DNA of 6,848 bases, from NCBI GenBank assembly GCA_021162225.1, contig JAGGZB010000139.1, positions 1 to 6,848 on the forward strand. Direction: 5' to 3'. The DNA comes from Candidatus Bathyarchaeota archaeon. Its GTDB lineage: Archaea; Thermoproteota; Bathyarchaeia; Bathyarchaeales; DTEX01. Positions 1 to 5,187 of this stretch are shown here, piece after piece. Under the pieces are notes generated by a model. The model had not been told where the DNA came from. It did no database searches and saw nothing but the letters and a program-made list of their open reading frames with translations. Numbering within the stretch: the stretch's first letter is position 1; every line of letters begins with the position of its first letter. Made by a program: the position numbers and the translations under genes.

Positions 1-413
1 ATTTCCTGCAGAAACTGCATGTATACTCTTTGAACCCTCTCTGCAGCTGGACCTGAACCCTCAACTACTCCTTTTTCCGTAACTTTCACTCTGTCCATAA
101 CCCATATGAAACCTTCTTTTTCATATAGCTTTACCATTCTTGGAAATACTCTCTCGAGTCTCTCAGCCAAGCCCCTAAGATCAAAGGCTTTTTGAGCAGA
201 TAAAATTCGTGCAACAGTGTTTCCGCTAATAATAACCCTAGAGAAGAAGTGCGACTCGGAATCTTTAACATCTGAGATTATCAGATTAAGGCTTTCCGGG
301 TCTAGACCAATCAGTGTTCCCGTATATGTCTTATTGTCTACAGTAACTACCGTTACCGTCGTATCTATAAGCGCGGATACTTCACTATTAAATCTTCTCT
401 GAGCCATTGACAT
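1..413 (-). CDS. Sm-like (SmAP3-type) RNA-binding protein, C-terminus cut by window edge
   Basis: Reading the minus strand from an ATG at 413 gives 137 open codons running off the window. Residues 8-74 form an Sm fold: a beta-rich Sm1 region (VTVVTVDNKTYTGTLIGLD, then NLIIS) and an Sm2 signature RVIISGNTVARI. Residues 80-137 form a second domain with LAERLERVFPRMVKLYEKEG and the stretch VTEKGVVEGSGPAAERVQ, which I recognise from archaeal two-domain Sm proteins (SmAP3/Lsm family). Sm-like proteins form rings that bind U-rich RNA in the cytoplasm; the exact RNA targets of the two-domain type are unclear. The gene lies 39 bp downstream of the nucleotidyltransferase stop on the same strand but has its own TATA-like box about 28 bp before the ATG, so a leaderless transcript is likely. 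A second ATG at 407 is an alternative start. Confidence 0.88.
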   Translation of the reverse strand, partial: MSMAQRRFNSEVSALIDTTVTVVTVDNKTYTGTLIGLDPESLNLIISDVKDSESHFFSRVIISGNTVARILSAQKAFDLRGLAERLERVFPRMVKLYEKEGFIWVMDRVKVTEKGVVEGSGPAAERVQRVYMQFLQE

Positions 414-436
414 ACAGATCAGCCTCGTTCTATCTT

Positions 437-444
437 GTATATAA
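437..444 (-). promoter_or_regulatory. TATA box for the Sm-like gene
   Basis: The minus strand reads TTATATAC here, centred about 28 bp before the ATG at 413. That is the usual archaeal TATA-to-start distance, so transcription should begin at or next to the start codon. It lies in the 39-bp gap after the upstream gene, so the Sm gene can be expressed on its own as well as by readthrough. Confidence 0.55.
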
Positions 445-452
445 GAGGCTTA

Positions 453-1769
453 TTATCTTTCCCCATCTTCTATACGAAAACTAACCTGCTGAATCTCTTG
501 CTTGAGAATTATGGACATGTTTGGCGGCACATCTCTATAGACGACAACGTTAGATCCGATCCAGCTGCTATAGCCAACTTTTACACCGGGCATAAAGAGC
601 ACGCCTACATCAGTCTTCACACGGTCACCTACTACTATGCCCATCTTTCTCAGATCCGTGTCGATCGTTTTATCTCTAATCCTCATTTTGACCGTTTTCT
701 CATCGAGGCGTCGATTGGCTATGATCGTTCCGACTCCAAGATCACAACCTTCACCTATGATACTGTCACTAATATATGATCCGTGGCCCACCCTAACCCC
801 ATTCATTAAGATACTGTTTTTCACCTCAACTCCGCTATCAATATTAACTCTCCTCCCGATGCTTGAGTAAGGCTTGATGCAGCTATTTGGCCCTATGCTG
901 GATTCTTCACCTACATAAACTGGTCCCTTAATGTAGGTTCCGGAGCAAATTATCGCTTCTTTTCCAACATAGACAATTCCTTCGACATGCACTCCATCCT
1001 CGATAGTCCCCGCGATGCTAGATTCAAGCTTATTTAAGACGCGCATATTTGCCTCTAGTAGATCCCAGGGTCTTCCAATATCAAGCCATTCTTCAGAGGG
1101 AGCCCGCGTAGCGATTACTTTTTCACCGCTCTTTATAAGTATCTTAATAGAGTCTGTTATTTCCCGCTCTCCCCTTTGGGAGATGCCGGTCTGCTTTATG
1201 GCCTTGAATATCTCAGGCGAAAAGACATAAATGCCCGCGTTTATCTGTCTGCTACGCACGGTTCCGGGATCCGGTTTTTCAATGATCCTAACCACGTTAT
1301 TTCCGTTGAGCTCAACCACTCCATATTGCTCGGGATTATTTACCTCAACCGTTGTTAGAGTAGCTGCGGGATTCTCTCTCGAATGCATGTTCAGGGTTGA
1401 TTTGATTATTCTGGAACTTACAAGTAAATCGCCATAAGTTGCTAAGAAGTCTCCATCAACGTGATCTTCAGCCAGTTTAAAAGCATCTGCCGTTCCCATT
1501 ATCTTTTTTTGATGAAGATACTCGATCTTCATCCCTAGTCTCGAGCCATCTTCAAAATACTTTTTGATGTAATCAGATTTGTAGCCGACAACGAGCAAGA
1601 CTTCCTCTATGCCGCAGTCCTTCAGAGCTTCGAGGTGATGCTCAAGTAGCGGTTTTCCGCCCACTGGAATCATATGCTTTGGACGGGTAAATGTAAGGGG
1701 ACGCAGTCTTTGTCCTTCACCAGCAGCTAAAACTACCGCCTTCAAAGCTTTCACAGTATTAAAAATCAT
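453..1769 (-). CDS. Bifunctional sugar-1-phosphate nucleotidylyltransferase / acetyltransferase
   Basis: The protein has 438 residues from the ATG at 1769. It likely makes nucleotide-activated sugars in the cytoplasm: acetylation of GlcN-1-P or GalN-1-P and transfer of UMP or dTMP, giving UDP-GlcNAc-type donors for glycans. The N-terminal Rossmann domain (residues 8-250) shows GEGQRLRPLTFTRPK at 17-31, YGD with metal Asp114, EKP at 164-166, NAGIYVF from 177 and WLDIG with Asp230. From about 261 to 425 there are hexapeptide repeats of a left-handed beta-helix. His329, Tyr332, Asn352, Lys358 and Lys361 keep the spacing of the acetyltransferase residues I recall for Sulfolobus ST0452 (H308, Y311, N331, K337, K340). 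The family is about 400 residues long. The start is uncertain: the frame opens with TTG at 1817, and GTG at 1754 is a good alternative that would give the usual short lead before KAVVLAAGEG, 28 bp after a TTTTAAT box. No Shine-Dalgarno sequence is seen at any of them. Confidence 0.9.
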   Translation of the reverse strand: MIFNTVKALKAVVLAAGEGQRLRPLTFTRPKHMIPVGGKPLLEHHLEALKDCGIEEVLLVVGYKSDYIKKYFEDGSRLGMKIEYLHQKKIMGTADAFKLAEDHVDGDFLATYGDLLVSSRIIKSTLNMHSRENPAATLTTVEVNNPEQYGVVELNGNNVVRIIEKPDPGTVRSRQINAGIYVFSPEIFKAIKQTGISQRGEREITDSIKILIKSGEKVIATRAPSEEWLDIGRPWDLLEANMRVLNKLESSIAGTIEDGVHVEGIVYVGKEAIICSGTYIKGPVYVGEESSIGPNSCIKPYSSIGRRVNIDSGVEVKNSILMNGVRVGHGSYISDSIIGEGCDLGVGTIIANRRLDEKTVKMRIRDKTIDTDLRKMGIVVGDRVKTDVGVLFMPGVKVGYSSWIGSNVVVYRDVPPNMSIILKQEIQQVSFRIEDGER

Positions 1770-1778
1770 TATTGAAGA

Positions 1779-1785
1779 ATTAAAA
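1779..1785 (-). promoter_or_regulatory. Candidate TATA box for the nucleotidyltransferase gene
   Basis: The minus strand reads TTTTAAT, centred about 28 bp before the GTG at 1754. If this is the true promoter, transcription would start at that GTG and the gene would be leaderless, shorter by five residues than the annotated start. AT-rich DNA makes such boxes common, so support is modest. Confidence 0.3.
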
Positions 1786-1822
1786 GCCTTATTGTTTCCG
1801 TCCTGCTTGGATCTCAAATAAC

Positions 1823-1834
1823 CTTATTAAAATG
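1823..1834. promoter_or_regulatory. AT-rich element of the divergent promoter region
   Basis: The 116-bp gap between the divergent nucleotidyltransferase (minus) and DUF2095 (plus) genes holds CTTATTAAAATG. It reads as a TATA-like box on both strands (TTATTAAAA forward, TTTTAATAA reverse). A plus-strand start would fall near 1856, about 30 nt before the ATG at 1886. A minus-strand start would fall near 1803, upstream of the ATG at 1769. Nothing else was recognised in the gap. Confidence 0.35.
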
Positions 1835-1885
1835 TGAGACTAATAACAATAAGTGGTAGATTTTAGCCCGGAGCGATAATCATTC

Positions 1886-2230
1886 ATGGAGATAGATAAG
1901 AAGCGATTCAAAAAGATGTTTCCGAACCTAGCTAAAGAGATATTTAGTGGAGAAAATCGGATAACTATCACGTCCATTAGGTCAGATATTGATATGGGAG
2001 AGAAAACAGCCTCTATGAGCTTTCGAGGATATAATCCGGACGTTATAGATTTTCTAAGAAGGTGCGATAATGAGAAACAAGCATATGAGATAATAGACTA
2101 CCTTGAAAAAAGGAAGGAGATAAGCGCGAAGTATGCTTCTCAGCTGAGGAAGCAGCTAAGGGAAAGGGGAGTGAGAAGCTTCGGATCTAAGAAAGAGAAT
2201 GGATACTACCTCAAACAGGCGGGATTCTAG
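1886..2230 (+). CDS. DUF2095-type conserved archaeal protein
   Basis: This 114-residue soluble, highly charged protein matches my memory of the archaeal DUF2095 family. The tell-tale parts are the opening KKMFPNLAKEI, the central VIDFLRRCDNEKQAYEII followed by YLEKRKEIS, and the end RGVRSFGSKKENGYYL. Length agrees with the family, which has no assigned function. An early beta segment (about 25-48) is followed by helices up to about residue 95. There is no signal peptide, membrane segment, cysteine cluster or catalytic motif. The ATG at 1886 has a weak GGAG 12 nt upstream and is the only sensible start. It is divergent from the nucleotidyltransferase and followed by a 132-bp gap, so it is probably transcribed alone. 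Confidence 0.82.
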   Translation: MEIDKKRFKKMFPNLAKEIFSGENRITITSIRSDIDMGEKTASMSFRGYNPDVIDFLRRCDNEKQAYEIIDYLEKRKEISAKYASQLRKQLRERGVRSFGSKKENGYYLKQAGF

Positions 2231-2243
2231 CATAGTAATCTGT

Positions 2244-2276
2244 AAGACCTTCATCCGAATAGCATTCGGAAGTCTT
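2244..2276 (+). terminator. Imperfect hairpin downstream of the DUF2095 gene
   Basis: The arms AAGAC-TTC-CGAAT (2244-2260, with a one-base and a three-base bulge) pair with ATTCG-GAA-GTCTT (2264-2276) around an AGC loop, giving 13 base pairs. It begins 14 nt after the TAG of the upstream gene. No run of T follows, so it is not a typical terminator. It could instead be a 3' processing or stability element, or a small structured RNA. Confidence 0.4.
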
Positions 2277-2310
2277 CAAGAGAATCGTAGGAACATACTT
2301 AAAAGAATAA

Positions 2311-2318
2311 AATATAAA
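2311..2318 (+). promoter_or_regulatory. TATA box for the coiled-coil membrane protein gene
   Basis: AATATAAA lies in an A-rich stretch. Transcription would be expected about 26-27 bp downstream, near 2340, where an ATG of a very short frame begins; the membrane protein GTG at 2363 is a further 23 nt on. A second weaker box, TTAAAAG at 2299-2305, is possible. Confidence 0.5.
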
Positions 2319-2339
2319 CATATTTTCCTAAGTGTTTGA

Positions 2340-2366
2340 ATGCCATCCAGAGATGATGAATCGTGA
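2340..2366 (+). other. Possible leaderless 8-codon upstream frame (MPSRDDES)
   Basis: An ATG at the predicted transcription start opens eight codons ending in TGA at 2364-2366. That stop overlaps the GTG start of the membrane protein as GTGA, the overlap used for coupled reinitiation. It is far too short to judge by coding statistics, so it is offered as a candidate upstream frame only. Confidence 0.3.
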
Positions 2367-3598
2367 ACAATAAACGAAGACATGAGATCAACTTATACAT
2401 CATTCTAATAGTGTTGCTCTGTTTTGCTGGTTTAAGAATATCCTATGTACAGGAGGCAGGCTGCGATTTAGATGCTAAAAATGCTTTGACGATCACTCCG
2501 GGAACCGCCGAACTATTAACAAACGGAACATACATAATAGAAGAGTGGGTTAGAAAAATCAGCATAGATCCATGGGACGCTATATCCGGCAGCGACTACT
2601 ACTTGATCTTTAATAATCAATCAGAGGAAATTCAGCAAGTATCCCTCGTGTTGCCCATTAATGCCAGCGACATATCTGTTCAAGACGCGTATGGAGAATA
2701 TAAAACAGGAACAAATATTCTTTTCAGAGAGAATTACATTCAAGTCGATGTAACTTTGAGAAAACCCCTGAATCCAGGAGAGAGAAATGAATTCTTGATA
2801 GCCTATAAGCTTCCGCCGAGTGAATTTCTAGTCTCGAAAAGCTGGCAAGATTATGTGTTAGAACTTGACCTGGCTAAGCCGGAGAACTGGACTGTAAATA
2901 AATTTTCGCTTATGATCTCTCTTCCTGAAGGGGCGGAGTTAAAGGACTTATCCGATGCTTCTTTCGAAGTTAAGAAAGAGGGATTATCTTTGAAGATTAT
3001 TTTAACTGAACATGACGTTGTGAAATTTCATAATCCTCACATAGTCCTGGAGTATCAATACTTTATTTTCTGGAAAATATTCAAGCCCTTAATATGGGCG
3101 ATCATACTTGCTTCACTTGGCACGGTGGTGTTCTTTGTTAGGAAGTCTACCCGACCCGCAGTCACCACTGTGACTGCTCCTCCCAGTGTCCTAGAGGAGT
3201 TTATCAAAGTTTATGAAGAAAGGAGGAGACTCTACGTTAATCTCCAGTCACTACAAAAGCAGTTCAGAAGAGGAAAAATTTCTAGAAAGAGATTAAAGCT
3301 TAGGAAAGAATCTTTAGATCGAAGGTTAGCAGCATTAAACAAGAGACTGATGGAGCTTAAAGAGCAGATATCCACTTTGGCTAAGCAATACAGAGAGATG
3401 CTAAGAGACCTTGAGACCGCTGAAGCAGAGATTGAGATGTTAAACACTAATATCGAACAAGTCGAGGCTAGGTTTAGACGTGGAGAGATCTCCGCAGATG
3501 CCAGAAAGAAGCTTATAGATGAGTATAACAGCATAAAAAGACGGGCTGAAGGCAGGATTTCTGAGATTCTTCTGAGACTTCAAGAAGAGATAGCATGA
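2363..3598 (+). CDS. Unrecognised membrane protein: ectodomain, one TM helix, cytoplasmic coiled coil
   Basis: I do not recognise the family of this 411-residue protein. A basic N-terminus (MNNKRRHE) and a hydrophobic segment at 11-28 look like a signal peptide or signal anchor, with no lipobox. Residues 30-233 are beta-rich and should be outside the cell. They carry four N-glycosylation sequons (Asn54, Asn85, Asn100, Asn175), while none occurs elsewhere. Residues 234-258 form a clear membrane helix followed by RKSTR, putting the rest in the cytoplasm. Residues 276-411 are a charged helical coiled coil with no Pro. Within it FRRGKIS (301-307) recurs as FRRGEIS (371-377). The design suggests an envelope sensor, tether or scaffold, but that is inference. 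GTG at 2363 is the first start after an in-frame TGA at 2354-2356, and has no clear Shine-Dalgarno sequence. A TrmB-type regulator gene follows on the same strand after 200 bp. Confidence 0.85.
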   Translation: MNNKRRHEINLYIILIVLLCFAGLRISYVQEAGCDLDAKNALTITPGTAELLTNGTYIIEEWVRKISIDPWDAISGSDYYLIFNNQSEEIQQVSLVLPINASDISVQDAYGEYKTGTNILFRENYIQVDVTLRKPLNPGERNEFLIAYKLPPSEFLVSKSWQDYVLELDLAKPENWTVNKFSLMISLPEGAELKDLSDASFEVKKEGLSLKIILTEHDVVKFHNPHIVLEYQYFIFWKIFKPLIWAIILASLGTVVFFVRKSTRPAVTTVTAPPSVLEEFIKVYEERRRLYVNLQSLQKQFRRGKISRKRLKLRKESLDRRLAALNKRLMELKEQISTLAKQYREMLRDLETAEAEIEMLNTNIEQVEARFRRGEISADARKKLIDEYNSIKRRAEGRISEILLRLQEEIA

Positions 3599-3625
3599 GA
3601 TTTCCATCTTTCAAATTTTGAATCA

Positions 3626-3636
3626 TATTCGGAATA
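3626..3636. repeat. Near-palindrome TATTCGGAATA, copy 1 (candidate operator)
   Basis: TATTC and GAATA flank a single central base. This copy lies 16 bp upstream of the TATA box of the TrmB-family gene. An identical copy lies at 3770-3780. Position and symmetry suit a binding site for a dimeric winged-helix regulator, possibly the one encoded just downstream. Confidence 0.4.
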
Positions 3637-3652
3637 ATACAATAGAGAAATT

Positions 3653-3662
3653 TTTATAAATA
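3653..3662 (+). promoter_or_regulatory. TATA box upstream of the TrmB-family gene
   Basis: TTTATAAATA is the best TATA match on the plus strand of the window. It predicts a transcript start near 3684, leaving a leader of over 100 nt before the regulator gene. An ATG of a 14-codon frame lies at 3686, next to the expected start. Confidence 0.55.
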
Positions 3663-3685
3663 CGGCAGAAAAATGATTCAAAAAA

Positions 3686-3730
3686 ATGCAAAATCAACAA
3701 AATAATGTTAATGAAAGATGGAAGACGTAA
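3686..3730 (+). other. Possible leaderless 14-codon frame (MQNQQNNVNERWKT)
   Basis: The ATG lies 29-30 bp from the TATA centre, so it may sit at the very 5' end of the transcript. The frame ends with TAA at 3728-3730, 69 nt before the regulator start. It is rich in Asn and Gln and may only reflect A-rich DNA. It could be a leader peptide, a microprotein or chance. Confidence 0.25.
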
Positions 3731-3769
3731 GTGTCGCTGAGCAACCACCTTAAACAGTTACATTAGGCT

Positions 3770-3780
3770 TATTCGGAATA
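3770..3780. repeat. Near-palindrome TATTCGGAATA, copy 2 (candidate operator)
   Basis: This is identical to the copy at 3626-3636 and lies 144 bp downstream of it. It falls in the leader, 10-20 bp before the regulator start codon and just before the AGGAGAG ribosome-binding candidate. A protein bound to both copies would bracket the promoter. Confidence 0.4.
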
Positions 3781-3783
3781 CTC

Positions 3784-3790
3784 AGGAGAG
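3784..3790 (+). promoter_or_regulatory. Ribosome-binding site candidate AGGAGAG
   Basis: GGAG at 3785-3788 is 11 nt from the GTG at 3800 but only 2 nt from the TTG at 3791, so it argues for the GTG start of the regulator. Confidence 0.4.
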
Positions 3791-3799
3791 TTGATAGCG

Positions 3800-4624
3800 G
3801 TGGTTTTCATCAGCTTGGCTAAGAGAGCCTCAGCGAAAAGTAAACTTGTTCCCAACACTATCTGGAGGAGCCTCTCGGAATATTTAGGACTCTCAGAGTA
3901 CGAATCGAAGGTTTATGCATCTTTAATTGAGACTGGACAAGCTAAAGCCAGAACACTAAGCATCCTCAGCGGAGTTCCGAGAACAAAAGTCTACAGCGTT
4001 CTAAAAAGACTTATAGATATGGGGCTCGTGTCTGAGATACCTGGAGAACCCAGAAAGTTTTCTCCGACTCCACCTAACGTTGCTTTAAAACCTTATCTGC
4101 AGACATATCGAGATATGGTTCAGGATCTTGAAGCTCTCATCTCAGCGTTAGAAAATGCGTTCAGAGAGGCTAGAGATAAGGAGAGCATACGACAATGCTC
4201 AGCGTGGATGATTAAGGGTAGAAAGAGAATCTTTGAAAAGATTCAAGAGATGCTGGCTATGGCGAAGAGAAATGTCTGCATAATAACTAGTGGAAATGGA
4301 TTAATCCTTCTGTATAGGATGTTTAATAGAATTTTTGATGATCTTATTAGCCGATCAATAGAGGTTAAAATAATTACGCCAAGTAAACCAAATAATGAGC
4401 ATATACTTCGAGAGCTTAAGTATATATGCAATGTTAAAGAATCTGATTTTCATCTCCCCATGATCATAGTAGGTGTAGATGGCGAACATGTACTTATATC
4501 CCGTTTTCAGTTCGACAACTACTTTTTAAGATCTGAAGGGGATGAAGCGATCTTCTCAAATGATCCCATACTATATAAGATTGTCCGGCTTCTATTAAGT
4601 CAAGCGATTAAGGAATCGTTGTGA
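3800..4624 (+). CDS. TrmB-family transcriptional regulator
   Basis: The product is 274 residues from the GTG at 3800. Residues 24-89 form a winged helix: LGLSEYESKVYASLIETG, then helix-turn-helix residues 45-77 ending in the recognition helix RTKVYSVLKRLIDMGLV (61-77) and the wing EPRKFSP. Residues 97-127 form a helical linker. Residues 134-272 resemble the phospholipase-D-like C-terminal domain of TrmB proteins (WMIKGRKRIFEKIQEML, then NVCIITSG and VKIITPS). Family members bind DNA as dimers and often sense sugars or other small molecules; the ligand and targets here cannot be read from sequence. No ATG is available: TTG at 3791 and TTG at 3815 are the other starts, with an in-frame TAG at 3764-3766. 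The duplicated near-palindrome upstream suggests autoregulation, and the adjacent membrane protein gene is a possible target. Confidence 0.84.
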   Translation: MVFISLAKRASAKSKLVPNTIWRSLSEYLGLSEYESKVYASLIETGQAKARTLSILSGVPRTKVYSVLKRLIDMGLVSEIPGEPRKFSPTPPNVALKPYLQTYRDMVQDLEALISALENAFREARDKESIRQCSAWMIKGRKRIFEKIQEMLAMAKRNVCIITSGNGLILLYRMFNRIFDDLISRSIEVKIITPSKPNNEHILRELKYICNVKESDFHLPMIIVGVDGEHVLISRFQFDNYFLRSEGDEAIFSNDPILYKIVRLLLSQAIKESL

Positions 4625-4645
4625 CCGGCAATGAATAGATGAGTC

Positions 4646-4680
4646 ACTGCGATTATGATCTTTGCAGTTACATCATTTTT
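4646..4680 (+). terminator. Weak terminator candidate after the TrmB-family gene
   Basis: A 5-bp inverted repeat ACTGC (4646-4650) and GCAGT (4664-4668) is followed by TTTTT at 4676-4680. It starts 22 nt after the TGA. The stem is weak, so the T tract is the main reason for the call, in line with T-run termination in archaea. Confidence 0.3.
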
Positions 4681-4693
4681 ACATAAAATAAAA

Positions 4694-4701
4694 TTAAATA
4701 T
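4694..4701 (+). promoter_or_regulatory. TATA-like box for the 64-residue protein gene
   Basis: TTAAATAT in an A-rich tract lies about 33 bp before the TTG at 4731. AGGCGA at 4719-4724, a near match to AGGTGA, lies 6 nt before that TTG and supports it as the start. Confidence 0.35.
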
Positions 4702-4730
4702 GAACGGAATCAAGCCTAAGGCGACATCTA

Positions 4731-4925
4731 TTGCCTAATAAGAATCTTGAGAATCAAAGCTCGATTAGCTTTATCGATCTGTTAATATTAACGCTTGCAC
4801 AGCATGAGAAGGATCTATTTTCAATCATCAAAAGACTTGAGGAAATCTCTGAAAAACTTGAAAAGATAAGCATAGAGATGGAGAATGCTAAAAATCTCAT
4901 ATATAAAGACCGTGAACATCAATAA
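4731..4925 (+). CDS. Small helical (coiled-coil) protein, 64 residues
   Basis: No family is recognised. Residues 11-24 are moderately hydrophobic (SISFIDLLILTLAQ) and residues 25-57 have heptad-like spacing of Ile and Leu among Glu and Lys (IIKRLEEISEKLEKISIEM), predicting an amphipathic helix able to form a coiled coil. The hydrophobic part contains Asp and is short for a membrane span. TTG at 4731 is the start, 6 nt after the near-Shine-Dalgarno AGGCGA. It lies between the TrmB-type gene and the ferredoxin gene on the same strand, 76 bp before the latter. A protein-partner or oligomerisation role is inference; a chance frame is possible, though the patterned helix argues against that. Confidence 0.55.
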   Translation: MPNKNLENQSSISFIDLLILTLAQHEKDLFSIIKRLEEISEKLEKISIEMENAKNLIYKDREHQ

Positions 4926-4956
4926 GTTATTCCACGATTTTCTTAATTACACAAAG

Positions 4957-4964
4957 CTTTTATT
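4957..4964 (+). promoter_or_regulatory. TATA-like box for the ferredoxin gene
   Basis: The T-rich stretch containing TTTTATTT is centred about 41 bp before the TTG at 5002 and predicts a start near 4987, which leaves a short leader that includes the AGGTGA site. The same T-rich stretch could end the upstream transcript. Confidence 0.3.
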
Positions 4965-4989
4965 TTTCTGATATCATTTTTTGAGTTTA

Positions 4990-4995
4990 AGGTGA
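4990..4995 (+). promoter_or_regulatory. Shine-Dalgarno site AGGTGA that fixes the ferredoxin start
   Basis: AGGTGA is a good complement of the archaeal 16S rRNA 3' end and lies 6 nt before the TTG at 5002. It makes this non-ATG codon the likely start. Confidence 0.65.
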
Positions 4996-5001
4996 CTTAC
5001 T

Positions 5002-5184
5002 TTGGTCGAGATAAAGGTAGATGCTGAAAAATGCGTTGGTTGCGGAACCTGCGTAGATGTATGCCCCGTCGGAGTCTGGAAACTAGTGAATGGAAAAGCC
5101 TCTCCAGTAAATGTGGATGAATGTATTGCATGTCACGCATGTGAGACTCAATGCCCAGAAAATGCGATTGAGATCATAGAGTAA
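5002..5184 (+). CDS. 2x[4Fe-4S] ferredoxin
   Basis: This 60-residue bacterial-type ferredoxin is complete. The first motif is Cys11, Cys14, Cys17 and Cys21-Pro; the second is Cys41, Cys44, Cys47 and Cys51-Pro. Each has the CxxCxxCxxxCP spacing that ligates a [4Fe-4S] cluster, with the last Cys swapped between clusters. Sequences such as DAEKCVGCGTCVDVCP and ECIACHACETQCPENAIEI are typical. It should be a cytoplasmic low-potential electron carrier serving oxidoreductases, whose partners are not in the window. TTG at 5002 is chosen because of AGGTGA 6 nt upstream. Its TAA ends 3 bp before the stop of the convergent deacetylase gene. A ferredoxin subunit of a larger enzyme is possible but no such genes adjoin it. 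Confidence 0.95.
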   Translation: MVEIKVDAEKCVGCGTCVDVCPVGVWKLVNGKASPVNVDECIACHACETQCPENAIEIIE

Positions 5185-5187
5185 CTC

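Noticed and set aside
217..402. Plus-strand frame of 61 codons
   Set aside because: It is antisense to the Sm domain, which has clear family motifs.
435..779. Plus-strand open frame of 114 codons opposite the nucleotidyltransferase 3' end
   Set aside because: It lies antisense to a strongly supported beta-helix domain and its product has no recognisable features. Shorter plus-strand frames at 637-870 and 1015-1437 are rejected for the same reason.
1853..1879. Eight-codon GTG frame just before the DUF2095 gene
   Set aside because: It stops 6 nt short of the ATG without overlap and does not coincide with a predicted transcription start.
3232..3534. Minus-strand frame of 100 codons inside the coiled-coil gene
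   Set aside because: The Ser/Leu-rich product is the usual complement of a Glu/Lys/Arg-rich coiled coil.
4243..4431. Minus-strand frame of 62 codons inside the TrmB-family gene
   Set aside because: It is antisense to the conserved C-terminal domain and has no promoter or ribosome-binding site that I can see.
4621..4668. Inverted repeats GTGAC/GTCAC and ACTGC/GCAGT considered as a tRNA or structured RNA
   Set aside because: There is no acceptor stem, T-loop consensus or anticodon arm, and the stems compete with each other; only a weak terminator is kept.
4700..4738. Twelve-codon frame MNGIKPKATSIA overlapping the TTG start of the 64-residue protein
   Set aside because: It resembles the other tiny upstream frames, but no TATA box lies about 27 bp before its ATG, so it is weaker and not annotated.
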